Assembly (NCBI GenBank): GCA_021852325.1
Contig: JAJZNM010000038.1
Span: 1 to 13,543 of the forward strand
Length of the DNA stretch: 13,543 nucleotides
Direction of reading: 5' to 3'
Source of the DNA: Pseudomonadota bacterium
GTDB taxonomy: Bacteria > Pseudomonadota > Gammaproteobacteria > JAKAQQ01
The notes under the pieces are model-generated. The model ran no database searches. It saw only the letters and a list, made by a program, of their open reading frames with translations, and was not told the origin of the DNA. This document shows, in pieces, positions 6,499 to 13,543 of the stretch; positions within the stretch are counted from its first letter, which is position 1, and each line of letters opens with the position of its first letter. Both the position numbers and the translations under genes were made by a program.

Positions 6499-7398
6499 AT
6501 GACCGGGCGGCCCACAGGATCCCGTGCGGACCCTAACGGGGTCGTGACGGCATCCACAGCACGGTGGATCGATATCGGCGTGAACCTGACGCACGCCCGT
6601 TTTGATGCCGACCGCGACCAGGTCATTGCCCGTGCCCGGGCATCCCACGTGGTGCACCTGATCGTGACGGCTTGCCATGCCGCGGGAACCGCGGGGGGCT
6701 ATGCACTTATCGAACGGTTTCCCGGGCTGGTTTCGGTTACGGCCGGCATTCACCCGCATGAGGCATCGCGAGTTGAGCCCGCGGACTGGGAACTGATCAC
6801 GACGTATGCCAGGAAACCGGGTGTGGTCGCCATCGGCGAATGCGGGCTTGATTATTTTCGTCATTTTTCAGACCCGAAAGACCAGCGCACGGCATTCGAG
6901 AAGCAGCTGACTCTGGCTCACGAATGCGGAAAACCGCTTTTTTTGCATGAACGGGATGCGCATGCGGATTTCCTCGCGATCCTTCGGGCCTTCGGGAAAG
7001 CAAGGCTCAAAGGGGTCTTGCATTGCTTCACTGGTACCCGGGATCAACTCGAGCACTATCTTGATCTTGGGCTCTGGATCGGGCTCACCGGCTGGATTGC
7101 AGATGAGCGCCGTGGCCGCCACCTTCCGGATCTCCTCCCTGCAATTCCCCTGAACCGCCTGCTCCTGGAAACGGACGCACCGTATCTGCTGCCACGGACA
7201 CTAACACCCAAACCGCATAGTGGACGAAACGAACCGGCGTTCCTGCCGCATATCGGATCCCTGATCGCGGGTCACCTGCATATGCCCACGGAAGCGCTGG
7301 CCCGGATCGTGTGTGACAATACCGTAGCCTGCTTTGGCCTTGACCTCCCGGCCCCGCCCTCTCATCCCGGACACCACACATGGGTTGCCACACCATGA
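6499..7398 (+). CDS. tatD: TatD family metal-dependent hydrolase / 3'-5' DNase
   Basis: TatD proteins are TIM-barrel amidohydrolase-fold metallonucleases in the cytoplasm; E. coli TatD has exonuclease activity and is linked to DNA repair and not directly to Tat export. The protein is collinear with E. coli TatD: IDIGVNLT (24-31, the TatD form lacking the HxH of related proteins), AGIHPHE (82-88), the metal ligand Glu114 in AIGECGLDYF, His150 in LFLHERDAH, His175 in LHCFTG, TGWIADERRG (197-206), and Asp226 in LETDAPYLLPR, followed by LTPKPHSGRNEP. The length of 299 aa is longer than the usual 260 because of about 22 extra N-terminal residues. The GTG at 6544 (15 codons later) is an alternative start, and neither has a good ribosome-binding site. 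It overlaps the M20 peptidase gene by ATGA, implying translational coupling. A 49-base gap separates it from the glycine-rich gene. Confidence 0.92.
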   Translation: MTGRPTGSRADPNGVVTASTARWIDIGVNLTHARFDADRDQVIARARASHVVHLIVTACHAAGTAGGYALIERFPGLVSVTAGIHPHEASRVEPADWELITTYARKPGVVAIGECGLDYFRHFSDPKDQRTAFEKQLTLAHECGKPLFLHERDAHADFLAILRAFGKARLKGVLHCFTGTRDQLEHYLDLGLWIGLTGWIADERRGRHLPDLLPAIPLNRLLLETDAPYLLPRTLTPKPHSGRNEPAFLPHIGSLIAGHLHMPTEALARIVCDNTVACFGLDLPAPPSHPGHHTWVATP

Positions 7399-8828
7399 CC
7401 ACTCCCGTGATCCCGCTCGCCCGAACCGAATCCTTCTGGAATGGGGAGATTCTGCCCACACTCATGGACTACATCCGTATCCCCAATCAGTCTCCAGCCT
7501 TCGATCCGGACTGGAAGCGCCGGGGTGCCATGGATCAGGCCATCCGGTTGGCTTCCGAGTGGTGCCGTGCCCATCTGCCGCCCCACGCGCGCCTCGAGAT
7601 CCGGGAACTCGCAGGGCGCACACCGCTTCTCTACTTCGAGGTTCCCCCAGATCCCTCATTGGCCCACCTGCCTCCCCTCTTCATGTACGGGCACCTCGAC
7701 AAGCAGCCTCCGTTCGAGGGTTGGCGCGAAGGTCTCGGCGCCTGGACGCCGGTACTTGATCAGGGACGTCTTTATGGCCGTGGCGGAGCCGATGATGGAT
7801 ACGCCGTTTTTGCGTCGGTTGCTGCATTGAGACTCTTGACCGACATGGGTCGGCCCCTACCCCGGTCCATCGGCCTCATCGAATGTTCCGAGGAAAGCGG
7901 GAGCATCGACCTGGCCGCGCATCTCGATGCGCTCCAGTCCCGGCTCGACCGGCCCGGGCTCATCGTATGCCTGGATGCCGAATGCGGGGACTATGCGCAC
8001 CTCTGGCAAACGACTTCGCTCCGAGGTAACCTGATCGGGGAGCTGCGTGTTCAGGTGCTCTCCGAGGGCGTGCATTCGGGCGCGGCGGGCGGCATCGTAC
8101 CTTCCACATTTCAGATCCTCCGTGCCCTTCTCGACCGGATTGAGAATGCCGCCACCGGCGAGATCACCCTGGCTGGCCTGGCCGTGGCGATTCCATCTGC
8201 GAGAAAGCAAGAGATGCGCGAGACGGCATCTGCCCTCGGCGATCTCGTCTGGGAAAAGTTTCCCTGGGCCGGGAGCACGCAGCCCCGATTCCGCCACCCG
8301 GAGGAGGCACTCTTGGCCAATACCTGGCGGGCTGCGCTTGAAATCACGGGTGCTGAAGGGCTGCCTTCAATCCAGGGGGGCGGCAACGTCCTTCGCCCCA
8401 TGACCGCCATCAAGCTGTCCCTCCGTCTCCCGCCGACTCTCGAGCCGAACTCGGCCGCACAGGCCATCGAGGCCGTCCTGTCCGCTGATGCCCCTTTTCA
8501 GGCCCAGACGAGCTTCATCGTCCATTCGGCCATGTCGGGCTGGAATGCGCCCGAAACCGCCTCTTGGCTTGCAACCGCACTCCAGCAAGCCTCGCTGGCC
8601 CATTTTGACGCACCCGCATTGTCGATGGGAACCGGGGGGAGCATTCCATTCATGCAGATGCTGGCCGATCGCTACCCGAGTACGCAGTACTTCGTCACTG
8701 GTGTGCTGGGGCCTTCCGCCAATGCCCATGGGCCAAACGAGTTTCTGGACCTCAAAACCGTGACACGGCTCACGGCCTGTCTTGGCGAGGTCATCGCCGC
8801 CTATGTCGGCGCCGCACCCCGGAGTTAA
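7395..8828 (+). CDS. M20 family metallopeptidase (CNDP/carnosinase-like dipeptidase)
   Basis: This is a two-zinc peptidase of the M20 family, closest in style to cytosolic non-specific dipeptidases. Counted from the ATG at 7395 (477 aa) it shows the ligand His100 in YGHLDKQP, the bridging Asp in YGRGGADDG (127-135), catalytic and ligand Glu in ECSEESGS (163-170), Asp194 in CLDAECGD, the dimer-domain His in GVHSGAAGG (225-233), and the last ligand His445 in NAHGPNEF. The catalytic domain is interrupted by the lid/dimerisation domain (about 205-370), as is usual. The start at 7395 overlaps the tatD stop (ATGA); an in-frame ATG at 7380 is less likely. The gene ends convergently, its TAA sharing TTAA with the stop of the opposite gene. 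The substrate cannot be read from sequence. Confidence 0.92.
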   Translation: MTTPVIPLARTESFWNGEILPTLMDYIRIPNQSPAFDPDWKRRGAMDQAIRLASEWCRAHLPPHARLEIRELAGRTPLLYFEVPPDPSLAHLPPLFMYGHLDKQPPFEGWREGLGAWTPVLDQGRLYGRGGADDGYAVFASVAALRLLTDMGRPLPRSIGLIECSEESGSIDLAAHLDALQSRLDRPGLIVCLDAECGDYAHLWQTTSLRGNLIGELRVQVLSEGVHSGAAGGIVPSTFQILRALLDRIENAATGEITLAGLAVAIPSARKQEMRETASALGDLVWEKFPWAGSTQPRFRHPEEALLANTWRAALEITGAEGLPSIQGGGNVLRPMTAIKLSLRLPPTLEPNSAAQAIEAVLSADAPFQAQTSFIVHSAMSGWNAPETASWLATALQQASLAHFDAPALSMGTGGSIPFMQMLADRYPSTQYFVTGVLGPSANAHGPNEFLDLKTVTRLTACLGEVIAAYVGAAPRS

Positions 8829-9397
8829 GGTTCAGCCGACACGGTCAACAGGTGCTTCCAAAGATCCTGCCAGGCCTCTGGCAGGGGACGGGATGGATCG
8901 AGCTCACGTTTCAATCGCTCGAAACATTCGTCGAGTAGCCAGACCCCCTCGACACGGCCTTTCGGAAATGCAGGATCGCCGAGAAACAACCAGTCCATCA
9001 CGATCGGGATCGTGTCTCCGATCAACGCATGCAGGGCACCACTTTTTTGCGGGATGGCGAGCAGTGGGTTGGGAAAGGTCCAGCGCTTTTGGGAGTCGAG
9101 TACCGTCCATTCAGCCATGTTGTGGGATCCAAAAACCGAGCCTTCGACCTGAAAGACACTGATCCAGTGCAGGGCACACGGAGTGAGGACCAAGAAGTCG
9201 GCATGGATCCAGCCGCCGAGCCCATCCGGCAGGATGCGGTTGTTCACAACCCAGGGAGTCAGTTTCAGGAACGCACGATGAAGCCGGCGTGCGCGGTATC
9301 CGGCCCAGGCACGTCCCAGCCTGATCCCCATCCACGCCAGCAAAACCACTCCGATTCCGCTACCGAGCCCAATCCAGACGGGTGTCGCAATGCTCAT
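8825..9397 (-). CDS. Membrane-anchored NERD-domain-like protein
   Basis: Residues about 6-26 form one transmembrane helix, followed by a basic stretch (RLGRAWAGYRARRLHR), so the bulk is probably cytoplasmic. Residues about 48-125 follow the nuclease-related NERD pattern: NNRILPDGLGGWIHADFLVL, then LHWISVFQVEGSVFG, a WTVL segment, and FPNPLLA. The Asp of the DH position is kept (Asp67), but the E-x-K that normally follows reads S-V-F (80-82), so the PD-(D/E)XK active site looks lost. The assignment is by pattern only and could be wrong. No good ribosome-binding site precedes the ATG at 9397; a perfect TATAAT lies upstream at 9430-9435. The stop codon interlocks with that of the M20 gene. Confidence 0.62.
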   Translation of the reverse strand: MSIATPVWIGLGSGIGVVLLAWMGIRLGRAWAGYRARRLHRAFLKLTPWVVNNRILPDGLGGWIHADFLVLTPCALHWISVFQVEGSVFGSHNMAEWTVLDSQKRWTFPNPLLAIPQKSGALHALIGDTIPIVMDWLFLGDPAFPKGRVEGVWLLDECFERLKRELDPSRPLPEAWQDLWKHLLTVSAEP

Positions 9398-9429
9398 GAC
9401 GAGGGGGTTCCGGTCGGTTCAGGCGGCCC

Positions 9430-9435
9430 ATTATA
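9430..9435 (-). promoter_or_regulatory. Candidate -10 box for the NERD-like gene
   Basis: A perfect TATAAT on the minus strand lies 32 bases upstream of the ATG at 9397 in a 73-base gap. No matching -35 is seen at 16-18 bases (the hexamers read GGTGAT, GGGTGA or CGGGTG), so it would need an activator or be a weak promoter. Confidence 0.35.
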
Positions 9436-9470
9436 GCGGGACCATCGCTGCATCACCCGCGAACGTGTCC

Positions 9471-9779
9471 CTACCAGAGGCGCACACGACCTCGCAGCAT
9501 GTCCCAGAACATCCTCCCGTCCCCGATCAGGCTCCAGACCGGATGGCCAAAGGTTGCCGGCTGATTTCTTTCAAAGAGCACATGACCGATCCAGGCACAT
9601 CCATAGCCGAGGACCGGTGCCAAAAGGAGCCACCAGGCATTGTGCTCAGCCCCCGCAAAGAGAAGGTCCAGGATCACGAGCAGGGTGCCGATAAAGTGCA
9701 TCCGGCGGCAGTTCACCATGCTGTGCTGGGACAGGTAGTAGTCGTAGAACTCACTGAAACTTACAAAATCCCGTTTCAT
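9471..9779 (-). CDS. Mpo1-like (DUF962/YGL010w family) membrane protein
   Basis: The ATG at 9779 is preceded by GGGAGG at a 5-6-base spacing, giving 102 aa; an in-frame start at 9815 lacks this support. The family signature is clear: SFSEFYDYYLSQH (7-19), CRRMHFIG (24-31), GYGCAWIGHVLFERNQPATF (58-77) and WSLIGDGRMFWDML (82-95). Two hydrophobic helices lie at about 29-44 and 48-66. Yeast Mpo1 of this family is an iron-dependent dioxygenase that alpha-oxidises long-chain hydroxy fatty acids at the ER; the histidines at 19, 28, 66 and 79 are candidates for metal binding here. The bacterial role is not established. The next gene upstream on the strand is the methyltransferase, 84 bases away, so co-transcription is possible. 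Confidence 0.85.
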   Translation of the reverse strand: MKRDFVSFSEFYDYYLSQHSMVNCRRMHFIGTLLVILDLLFAGAEHNAWWLLLAPVLGYGCAWIGHVLFERNQPATFGHPVWSLIGDGRMFWDMLRGRVRLW

Positions 9780-9863
9780 GGCGTCCTCCCGAAACCCTAC
9801 CAAGCTCCGCTTCAACCCTGCCCGCGGCCGAGCAGGCAGCTGGGTCGCACCGCTGGTTGGGGC

Positions 9864-10475
9864 TCAACGGAAAGCAAGGACTTGGACCACAGCACCCGCA
9901 CCGTCGTGGTACCGCCCTTCGTGTATCTCACGAACGGTCTCTCTCGCAATTTCAAACGTTAGGCCTGAAAGCTCTCTGCAAAGCGTGCTGAGGTCGACCA
10001 GCAAGTCCCGGTCTTTCGGTCCGCCGGTCCCGAGCTCGAGCTGCTGTGGCGTATAGGCCTCAAGGACGAGCGCCCCTCCGGGCACCAATCCTTCGACCAC
10101 GGCGCGATAGAGACGCTTGCGGATCGAGGGGGGGACATGACAGAAAATAGACACCACGACCTCCCAGCTCGAGGGCTCGATCCGGTAGCCCTTGAGATCA
10201 GCCACCTCGGTGGACAGGTCGACGCCATGCATCCGGGCCAGTCCTGACGCTTTCGCAAGTCCGACGGCGGATTGGTCCACGGCAGTCAACTGGAAACCGC
10301 GTTTCCCGAGGTAGACCGCATTGCGCCCCTCACCTTCCGCAAGTGACAGGACCCGGCCCGGTGGCAGCCTCGTGACAACGGATTGAAGGAATTCGTTGGC
10401 TTCGGTGCCATAGGCGAATCCGGGTTCACGGTATCGCTCGTCCCATCTATCCTTTCCGTCTTGTGCTTGAGTCAT
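9864..10475 (-). CDS. Class I SAM-dependent methyltransferase, substrate unknown
   Basis: This 203-residue Rossmann-fold methyltransferase starts at the ATG at 10475; a TTG two codons earlier is also in frame. WDERY (11-15) and FAYGTEANEFL (20-30) form the N-terminal cap. Motif I is VLSLAEGEGRN (42-52), the SAM-binding loop. TAVDQSAVGLAKA (64-76) has the acidic residue that binds the ribose hydroxyls. SIFCHVPP (109-116) is motif IV, VPGGALVLEAYTP (131-143) follows, and QLELGTGGPKD (145-155) is a family-specific segment. It resembles the TehB/thiopurine-like group of small methyltransferases often annotated only as SAM-dependent methyltransferase. The acceptor cannot be deduced. It is downstream of rarA on the same strand, separated by an AT-rich island. 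Confidence 0.88.
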   Translation of the reverse strand: MTQAQDGKDRWDERYREPGFAYGTEANEFLQSVVTRLPPGRVLSLAEGEGRNAVYLGKRGFQLTAVDQSAVGLAKASGLARMHGVDLSTEVADLKGYRIEPSSWEVVVSIFCHVPPSIRKRLYRAVVEGLVPGGALVLEAYTPQQLELGTGGPKDRDLLVDLSTLCRELSGLTFEIARETVREIHEGRYHDGAGAVVQVLAFR

Positions 10476-10516
10476 GGGCAAATCGTCGCAGGGTCATCAC
10501 CTGATCCGGTATTCGA

Positions 10517-10563
10517 AGAACATATATTATTATTTATCATATATTTATTAATATTAAGGAATC
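10517..10563. promoter_or_regulatory. AT-rich island between rarA and the methyltransferase gene
   Basis: Between 10521 and 10557, 35 of 37 bases are A or T, in an otherwise GC-rich region. On the minus strand it contains several -10-like hexamers such as TATGAT and TAATAT, placed about 50-75 bases before the methyltransferase start, so it may hold the promoter of that gene with an UP-like element. ATTTATCAT occurs at 10532-10540 and again at 10566-10574, inside the end of rarA. No GC hairpin with a T-tract is seen, so it is not a classical terminator, and no DnaA-box cluster is evident. Confidence 0.4.
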
Positions 10564-11859
10564 TCATTTATCATGTTCCTGATCCAGCCCCCTTAGTGAT
10601 TTGAGGCGTTCATGAAAGCGCTTCTCAAAACCACGGAGGCTCGGTTCGTACAGTACCACGGCCTGGATGCCATCGGGGAAATAGGTCTGGCCGGGCGAAT
10701 AGGCCTGTGGCTCATCGTGTGAATAGCGGTATCCCTTGCCGTACCCTGCGGAACGGTCGAGCGCGGTGGTCGCATTGCGGAGGTGCAAAGGAACGGGCAA
10801 GGACCCGAGTTTCCGGACTTCTTCTTGCGCCTGCGAAAAGGCACGGTAAACCGCATTGCTTTTTTCCGTGGCGGCGAGATAAATCGCAGCCTGCGCGAGT
10901 CCCAGCAGACCTTCCGGTTCACCGAGGCGTTCGAAGGCTTCCCAGGCATGGAGTGTCAGTCCCAGGGCGGCAGGATCCGCATGGCCGATGTCTTCAGATG
11001 CCGCACGGACCATCCGGCGGGCCAGCACGCGCGGATCGCCTCCCGCTTCGGTAAACCGGGCAAACCAATAGAGGGTCGCGTCCGGCGAAGAGCCACGCAG
11101 GCTTTTATGGAATGCTGAGAGGATGTCGTAGTGAAGGTCGCCACCCCGATCGAAGCGCGGCATGCGTTTGCCCATGACCCGTTCCCAGAGTGCCTGGTCT
11201 ATCCGGATCTCCATCCGTCCGGGCGCTGAAACGGAAATGGCACCCTCGAAGGCGTTGAGCAGTTTCCGGGCATCGCCATCTGCCGAGAGCAGCGCAAAAT
11301 CACGAACCCCCTCCTCCCACAGGATGCACTGGCCCGAGGTCTCTCCGAGGTGTGCCTCAGCCCGATCCAGCAGGAGGGCGAGGTCGGTCACGGAAAGGGG
11401 AGTCAGCACGAGGATCCGGAGACGTGAAAGCAGCGCTCCGGTTAAGGCAAACCCCGGGTTTTCGGTGGTTGCACCGACCAGGATGAGCGAGCCGTCCTCC
11501 AGGTAGGGCAAAAGCACATCCTGCTGGCTTTTCGAGAACCGATGGATCTCGTCGACGAAGAGCAGGGTTGCTGCGGGCATCCTCGCACGCCCGGCCTCTC
11601 CTGCCTGCCTCAGGTCCTTGACTCCTGATTCAACCGCCGACAGCGCTTGAAAAGTGGCTGACCATTTCCGGGCCAGGAGTCGGCCGAGGGTGGTTTTCCC
11701 GGTGCCCGGGGGGCCGCAAAGTACCAGAGAAAAAGGACTCCGGACTTCCGGCGCCAGTGCGCAGCCGGGATCGAGAAGATGCCGCTGGCCGAGCACTGCA
11801 TTCATCTGCAGGGGTCGAAGGCGTTCTGCCAAGGGGACGATTGAACCGGACGCCGTCAA
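10564..11859 (-). CDS. rarA: Replication-associated recombination AAA+ ATPase RarA (MgsA)
   Basis: RarA is a clamp-loader-related ATPase that acts at stalled replication forks. Matches to E. coli RarA (447 aa) run the full length. Counted from the TTG at 11859 (431 aa): PLAERLRP (9-16), Walker A GPPGTGKTTL (49-58), Walker B LLFVDEIHRFSKSQQD (99-114), sensor 1 GATTENPGF (129-137), the arginine-finger region LLSRLR (143-148), then the C-terminal tetramer domain with HKSLRGSSPDATLYW and VPLHLRNATT. Start: the open frame extends back to 11982 inside lolA, but homology begins only near PLAERLRP. TTG 11859 has GAGAG 5 bases before it and clears the lolA stop by 13 bases. GTG 11901 is an alternative overlapping lolA by 29 bases. 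It is probably translated from the ftsK-lolA transcript. It ends at the AT-rich island. Confidence 0.95.
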   Translation of the reverse strand: MTASGSIVPLAERLRPLQMNAVLGQRHLLDPGCALAPEVRSPFSLVLCGPPGTGKTTLGRLLARKWSATFQALSAVESGVKDLRQAGEAGRARMPAATLLFVDEIHRFSKSQQDVLLPYLEDGSLILVGATTENPGFALTGALLSRLRILVLTPLSVTDLALLLDRAEAHLGETSGQCILWEEGVRDFALLSADGDARKLLNAFEGAISVSAPGRMEIRIDQALWERVMGKRMPRFDRGGDLHYDILSAFHKSLRGSSPDATLYWFARFTEAGGDPRVLARRMVRAASEDIGHADPAALGLTLHAWEAFERLGEPEGLLGLAQAAIYLAATEKSNAVYRAFSQAQEEVRKLGSLPVPLHLRNATTALDRSAGYGKGYRYSHDEPQAYSPGQTYFPDGIQAVVLYEPSLRGFEKRFHERLKSLRGLDQEHDK

Positions 11860-11872
11860 GAGTGCTCTCGCC

Positions 11873-12565
11873 TCAAGGGTGGCCGATGACCGCCACTCCA
11901 CGGGGGGGGACAAAATGGAACCGCTGGGGATGAATGGGATGGTTGATGCGGATGGCGGAAAACTGTATCCGGGTCTTTTCACCCAGGCGGTCCCAGAGCG
12001 TCATGACGACAGGAATTCCATCGCGGAGCCCAATGTCGATTTTCCGGAACTCGCCGTGCCGGGTGAGCGGCTCCAGCCGGGCGCGTTCCAGACCCTGACG
12101 GGGCGGCAGGATCTCAATCCTGAACAGACGGTTCAGGGGTTGTCTCCCGGCGAGCAGCATGGCAGGGGTTGCGCCGAGGCTTGGGGCCATGGGGCGTACC
12201 GTGACCTGTTCGAGTGTCACGTCATAGATCCAAATTGCATGCCCATCGGCCGTGATCACTTCACGGCTGGGTGTCTCGTAAAGCCAGCGGAAACGGTTCG
12301 GTCGTTCGATCCAGACCCTTCCTGCGTGGTGGACATGTGATTTGAGCGCTGGGTTTGTAACGCGTTCCTTGAACCGGGCCACAAACGTCTGGATCCGGCG
12401 GAGGTCCTGGGTGAGCGTCCGGACCGTGAAGAGTGGTGGCAATGGCTGGACAGTCGGAAGACGGGGGGCTTGGCTGGCGTGGGACGGGATGACTCCCAGG
12501 GCCAGTACGCATCCCATCGCCAGGGCTAGCAGGGTTCGTCTCGAGCATCGGATGAGGTCAGTCAT
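11873..12565 (-). CDS. lolA: Outer-membrane lipoprotein carrier protein LolA
   Basis: LolA is the periplasmic chaperone that takes lipoproteins from the LolCDE transporter and hands them to LolB at the outer membrane. Residues 1-31 are a signal peptide with basic residues, a LLALAMGCVLALGV core and probable cleavage at SHA|S. The mature protein keeps the LolA pattern: FVARFKERVTNP (61-72), GRVWIERPNRFRWLYETP (82-99), the ITADGHAIWIYD strand pair, LEQVTVRP, and the closing FHFVPPRGVAVI, matching FTFTPPQGVTV of E. coli LolA. At 230 aa it is slightly longer than usual (about 204) because of a Pro-rich N-terminal extension of the mature part (34-46). The start overlaps the ftsK stop by 8 bases (ATGACTGA), a coupling seen in many relatives. 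rarA follows after 13 bases. Confidence 0.93.
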   Translation of the reverse strand: MTDLIRCSRRTLLALAMGCVLALGVIPSHASQAPRLPTVQPLPPLFTVRTLTQDLRRIQTFVARFKERVTNPALKSHVHHAGRVWIERPNRFRWLYETPSREVITADGHAIWIYDVTLEQVTVRPMAPSLGATPAMLLAGRQPLNRLFRIEILPPRQGLERARLEPLTRHGEFRKIDIGLRDGIPVVMTLWDRLGEKTRIQFSAIRINHPIHPQRFHFVPPRGVAVIGHP

Positions 12566-13543
12566 GATGAGATCCCGGGGTCAACAGCTGCCTGAAGCCA
12601 TTCGATTGCAGCGGCCCCACAAGACCTTCGCGCTCCATGCGCTCGACCAGCCGCGCAGCGCGGTTGTAGCCGATCCGGAACCGCCTCTGGACCATGGACA
12701 CCGACGCCCGCTTGGTTTCGAGTACCAGTTGGACCGCCCCGTCATAGAGATCATCCCGATCGCGTTCTTCGTCCGGCACACCTCCCAAGAGCGGTGCCAG
12801 AGCCGGGTCTTCCTCGCCGGCCTCCAGGATGGCTTCAAGATACTGTGGCGAGCCCTCTTTCCGGAGATGCCGGACAATGCGGTGAACCTCGTTGTCTGAG
12901 ACAAATGCACCATGTACACGCTGGGGGACGGTTTGGCCCGGGGGGAGAAACAGCATATCCCCGTTGCCGAGCAGGGCCTCTGCACCGTTCTGGTCCAGGA
13001 TGATCCTGGAGTCGGTTTTTGAGGCGATTTGGAAGGCAATGCGGGCCGGGATATTGGCCTTGATGAGTCCGGTGATCACATCCGCAGAGGGACGCTGGGT
13101 CGCGAGAATCAGATGGATCCCGGAGGCCCGGGCCTTTTGCGCGAGACGGGCGAACAGTTCATCGACCTTTTTCCCGAGCACCAGCATGAGATCCGCGAGT
13201 TCATCCACCACCATGACGATGTAGGGAAGCGGCAGGGGTGCGGGTTCGTCCGGGGAGGCATTGTCCTCGAAACCCTCAGGACGCTGTGTCGGCTGCAGGG
13301 TTTGGCCCTTCGCATTGGCTTCCTCGACTTTCCGGTTATACCCGGCCAGGCTCCGCGCGCCATATTGCGCAAGGAGCTGATAGCGGCGTTCCATCTCGGC
13401 AATCGCCCAGCGCAGGACGGCGGCAGTTTCCCGGGCATCGGTCACCACAGGCGTGAGCAGGTGGGGAATGTCCTGGTAGACGGACAGCTCCAGCATCTTC
13501 GGATCCACCAGGATGAGCCGGGTCCGATCCGGCGTAGACTTGT
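12558..13543 (-). CDS. ftsK: DNA translocase FtsK, C-terminal part (5' end outside the window)
   Basis: FtsK is the septal, hexameric DNA pump that clears the chromosome terminus and activates XerCD. The window holds about 328 C-terminal residues, and the frame runs off the right edge without a start; the GTG at 13508 is internal (VDPKMLELSVY). Visible parts are LVDPKMLELSVY, EMERRYQLLAQYGARSLAGYN, the Walker B segment YIVMVVDELADLM, ARLAQKARASGIHLILATQRPS (sensor region), GLIKANIPARIAF, LLGNGDMLFLPPG and RVHGAFVSDNEVH. The gamma winged-helix domain SVSMVQRRFRIGYNRAARLVERM, which reads the KOPS polarity sequence, follows. Walker A and the N-terminal membrane domain lie outside. It ends inside the first codons of lolA, with which it is co-directional. 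Confidence 0.97.
   Translation of the reverse strand, partial: KSTPDRTRLILVDPKMLELSVYQDIPHLLTPVVTDARETAAVLRWAIAEMERRYQLLAQYGARSLAGYNRKVEEANAKGQTLQPTQRPEGFEDNASPDEPAPLPLPYIVMVVDELADLMLVLGKKVDELFARLAQKARASGIHLILATQRPSADVITGLIKANIPARIAFQIASKTDSRIILDQNGAEALLGNGDMLFLPPGQTVPQRVHGAFVSDNEVHRIVRHLRKEGSPQYLEAILEAGEEDPALAPLLGGVPDEERDRDDLYDGAVQLVLETKRASVSMVQRRFRIGYNRAARLVERMEREGLVGPLQSNGFRQLLTPGSHHD

Noticed and set aside
5934..6626. 230-codon open frame on the minus strand across the glycine-rich gene
   Set aside because: Its Ser/Arg/Thr/Pro-rich composition is what antisense glycine codons produce, and it also invades tatD.
10517..10563. AT-rich island as a replication origin
   Set aside because: No DnaA-box cluster, no dnaA/dnaN/gidA-type neighbours, and the island is under 50 bases.
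1..13543. CRISPR arrays, tRNA or rRNA genes, defence islands or biosynthetic clusters
   Set aside because: No regularly spaced repeats or recognisable structural-RNA sequences were seen, and the genes are mostly housekeeping; uvrB, tatD and rarA together do not make a defence system.

Overview
The window is high-GC (about 60 % by eye), densely coded, and carries housekeeping genes in arrangements typical of Gammaproteobacteria or the related Acidithiobacillia: uvrB divergent from a class I aspartate aminotransferase gene, and a chromosomal ftsK-lolA-rarA run. LolA, a Lol-type lipoprotein and an outer-membrane barrel protein indicate a diderm envelope. The species cannot be fixed from sequence alone.

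Layout. 1-35: a possible insertion-sequence end entering from the left. 100-2115 (-): uvrB. 2137 to about 3000: a decayed IS200/IS605-type transposon lying between uvrB and the aminotransferase gene. It holds a tnpA fragment (+), a tnpB reduced to its zinc-ribbon end (-), and a structured right end with a bulged hairpin that stops about 10 bases from the uvrB ribosome-binding site. 3057-4268 (+): aminotransferase, with a good sigma-70-like promoter at 3002-3030. 4280-5116 (-): signal-peptide outer-membrane protein, convergent with the aminotransferase. 5117-5432: a regulatory gap between divergent genes. 5433-6449 (+): a glycine-rich, cysteine-containing probable lipoprotein. 6499-7398 and 7395-8828 (+): tatD and an M20 metallopeptidase, overlapping by ATGA. 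8825-9397 (-): a membrane-anchored NERD-like protein. 9471-9779 (-): a Mpo1-like (DUF962) membrane protein. 9864-10475 (-): a class I methyltransferase. 10517-10563: a very AT-rich island. 10564-11859 (-): rarA. 11873-12565 (-): lolA. 12558 to the right edge (-): the C-terminal part of ftsK.

How the genes fit together. ftsK, lolA and rarA are tightly packed on the minus strand (8-base ftsK/lolA overlap, 13-base lolA/rarA gap) and probably share a transcript. They serve chromosome segregation, lipoprotein transport and replication-fork rescue. uvrB (excision repair), rarA and tatD (a nuclease family) give a genome-maintenance flavour, but they are core genes and not one specialised system. The glycine-rich lipoprotein is a plausible LolA client. 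The least ordinary part is the IS605 remnant. Its protein genes are wrecked, yet the part that in related elements produces the guide (omega) RNA looks structurally preserved, and its guide position would fall on the uvrB leader. I found no clearly new multi-gene system.
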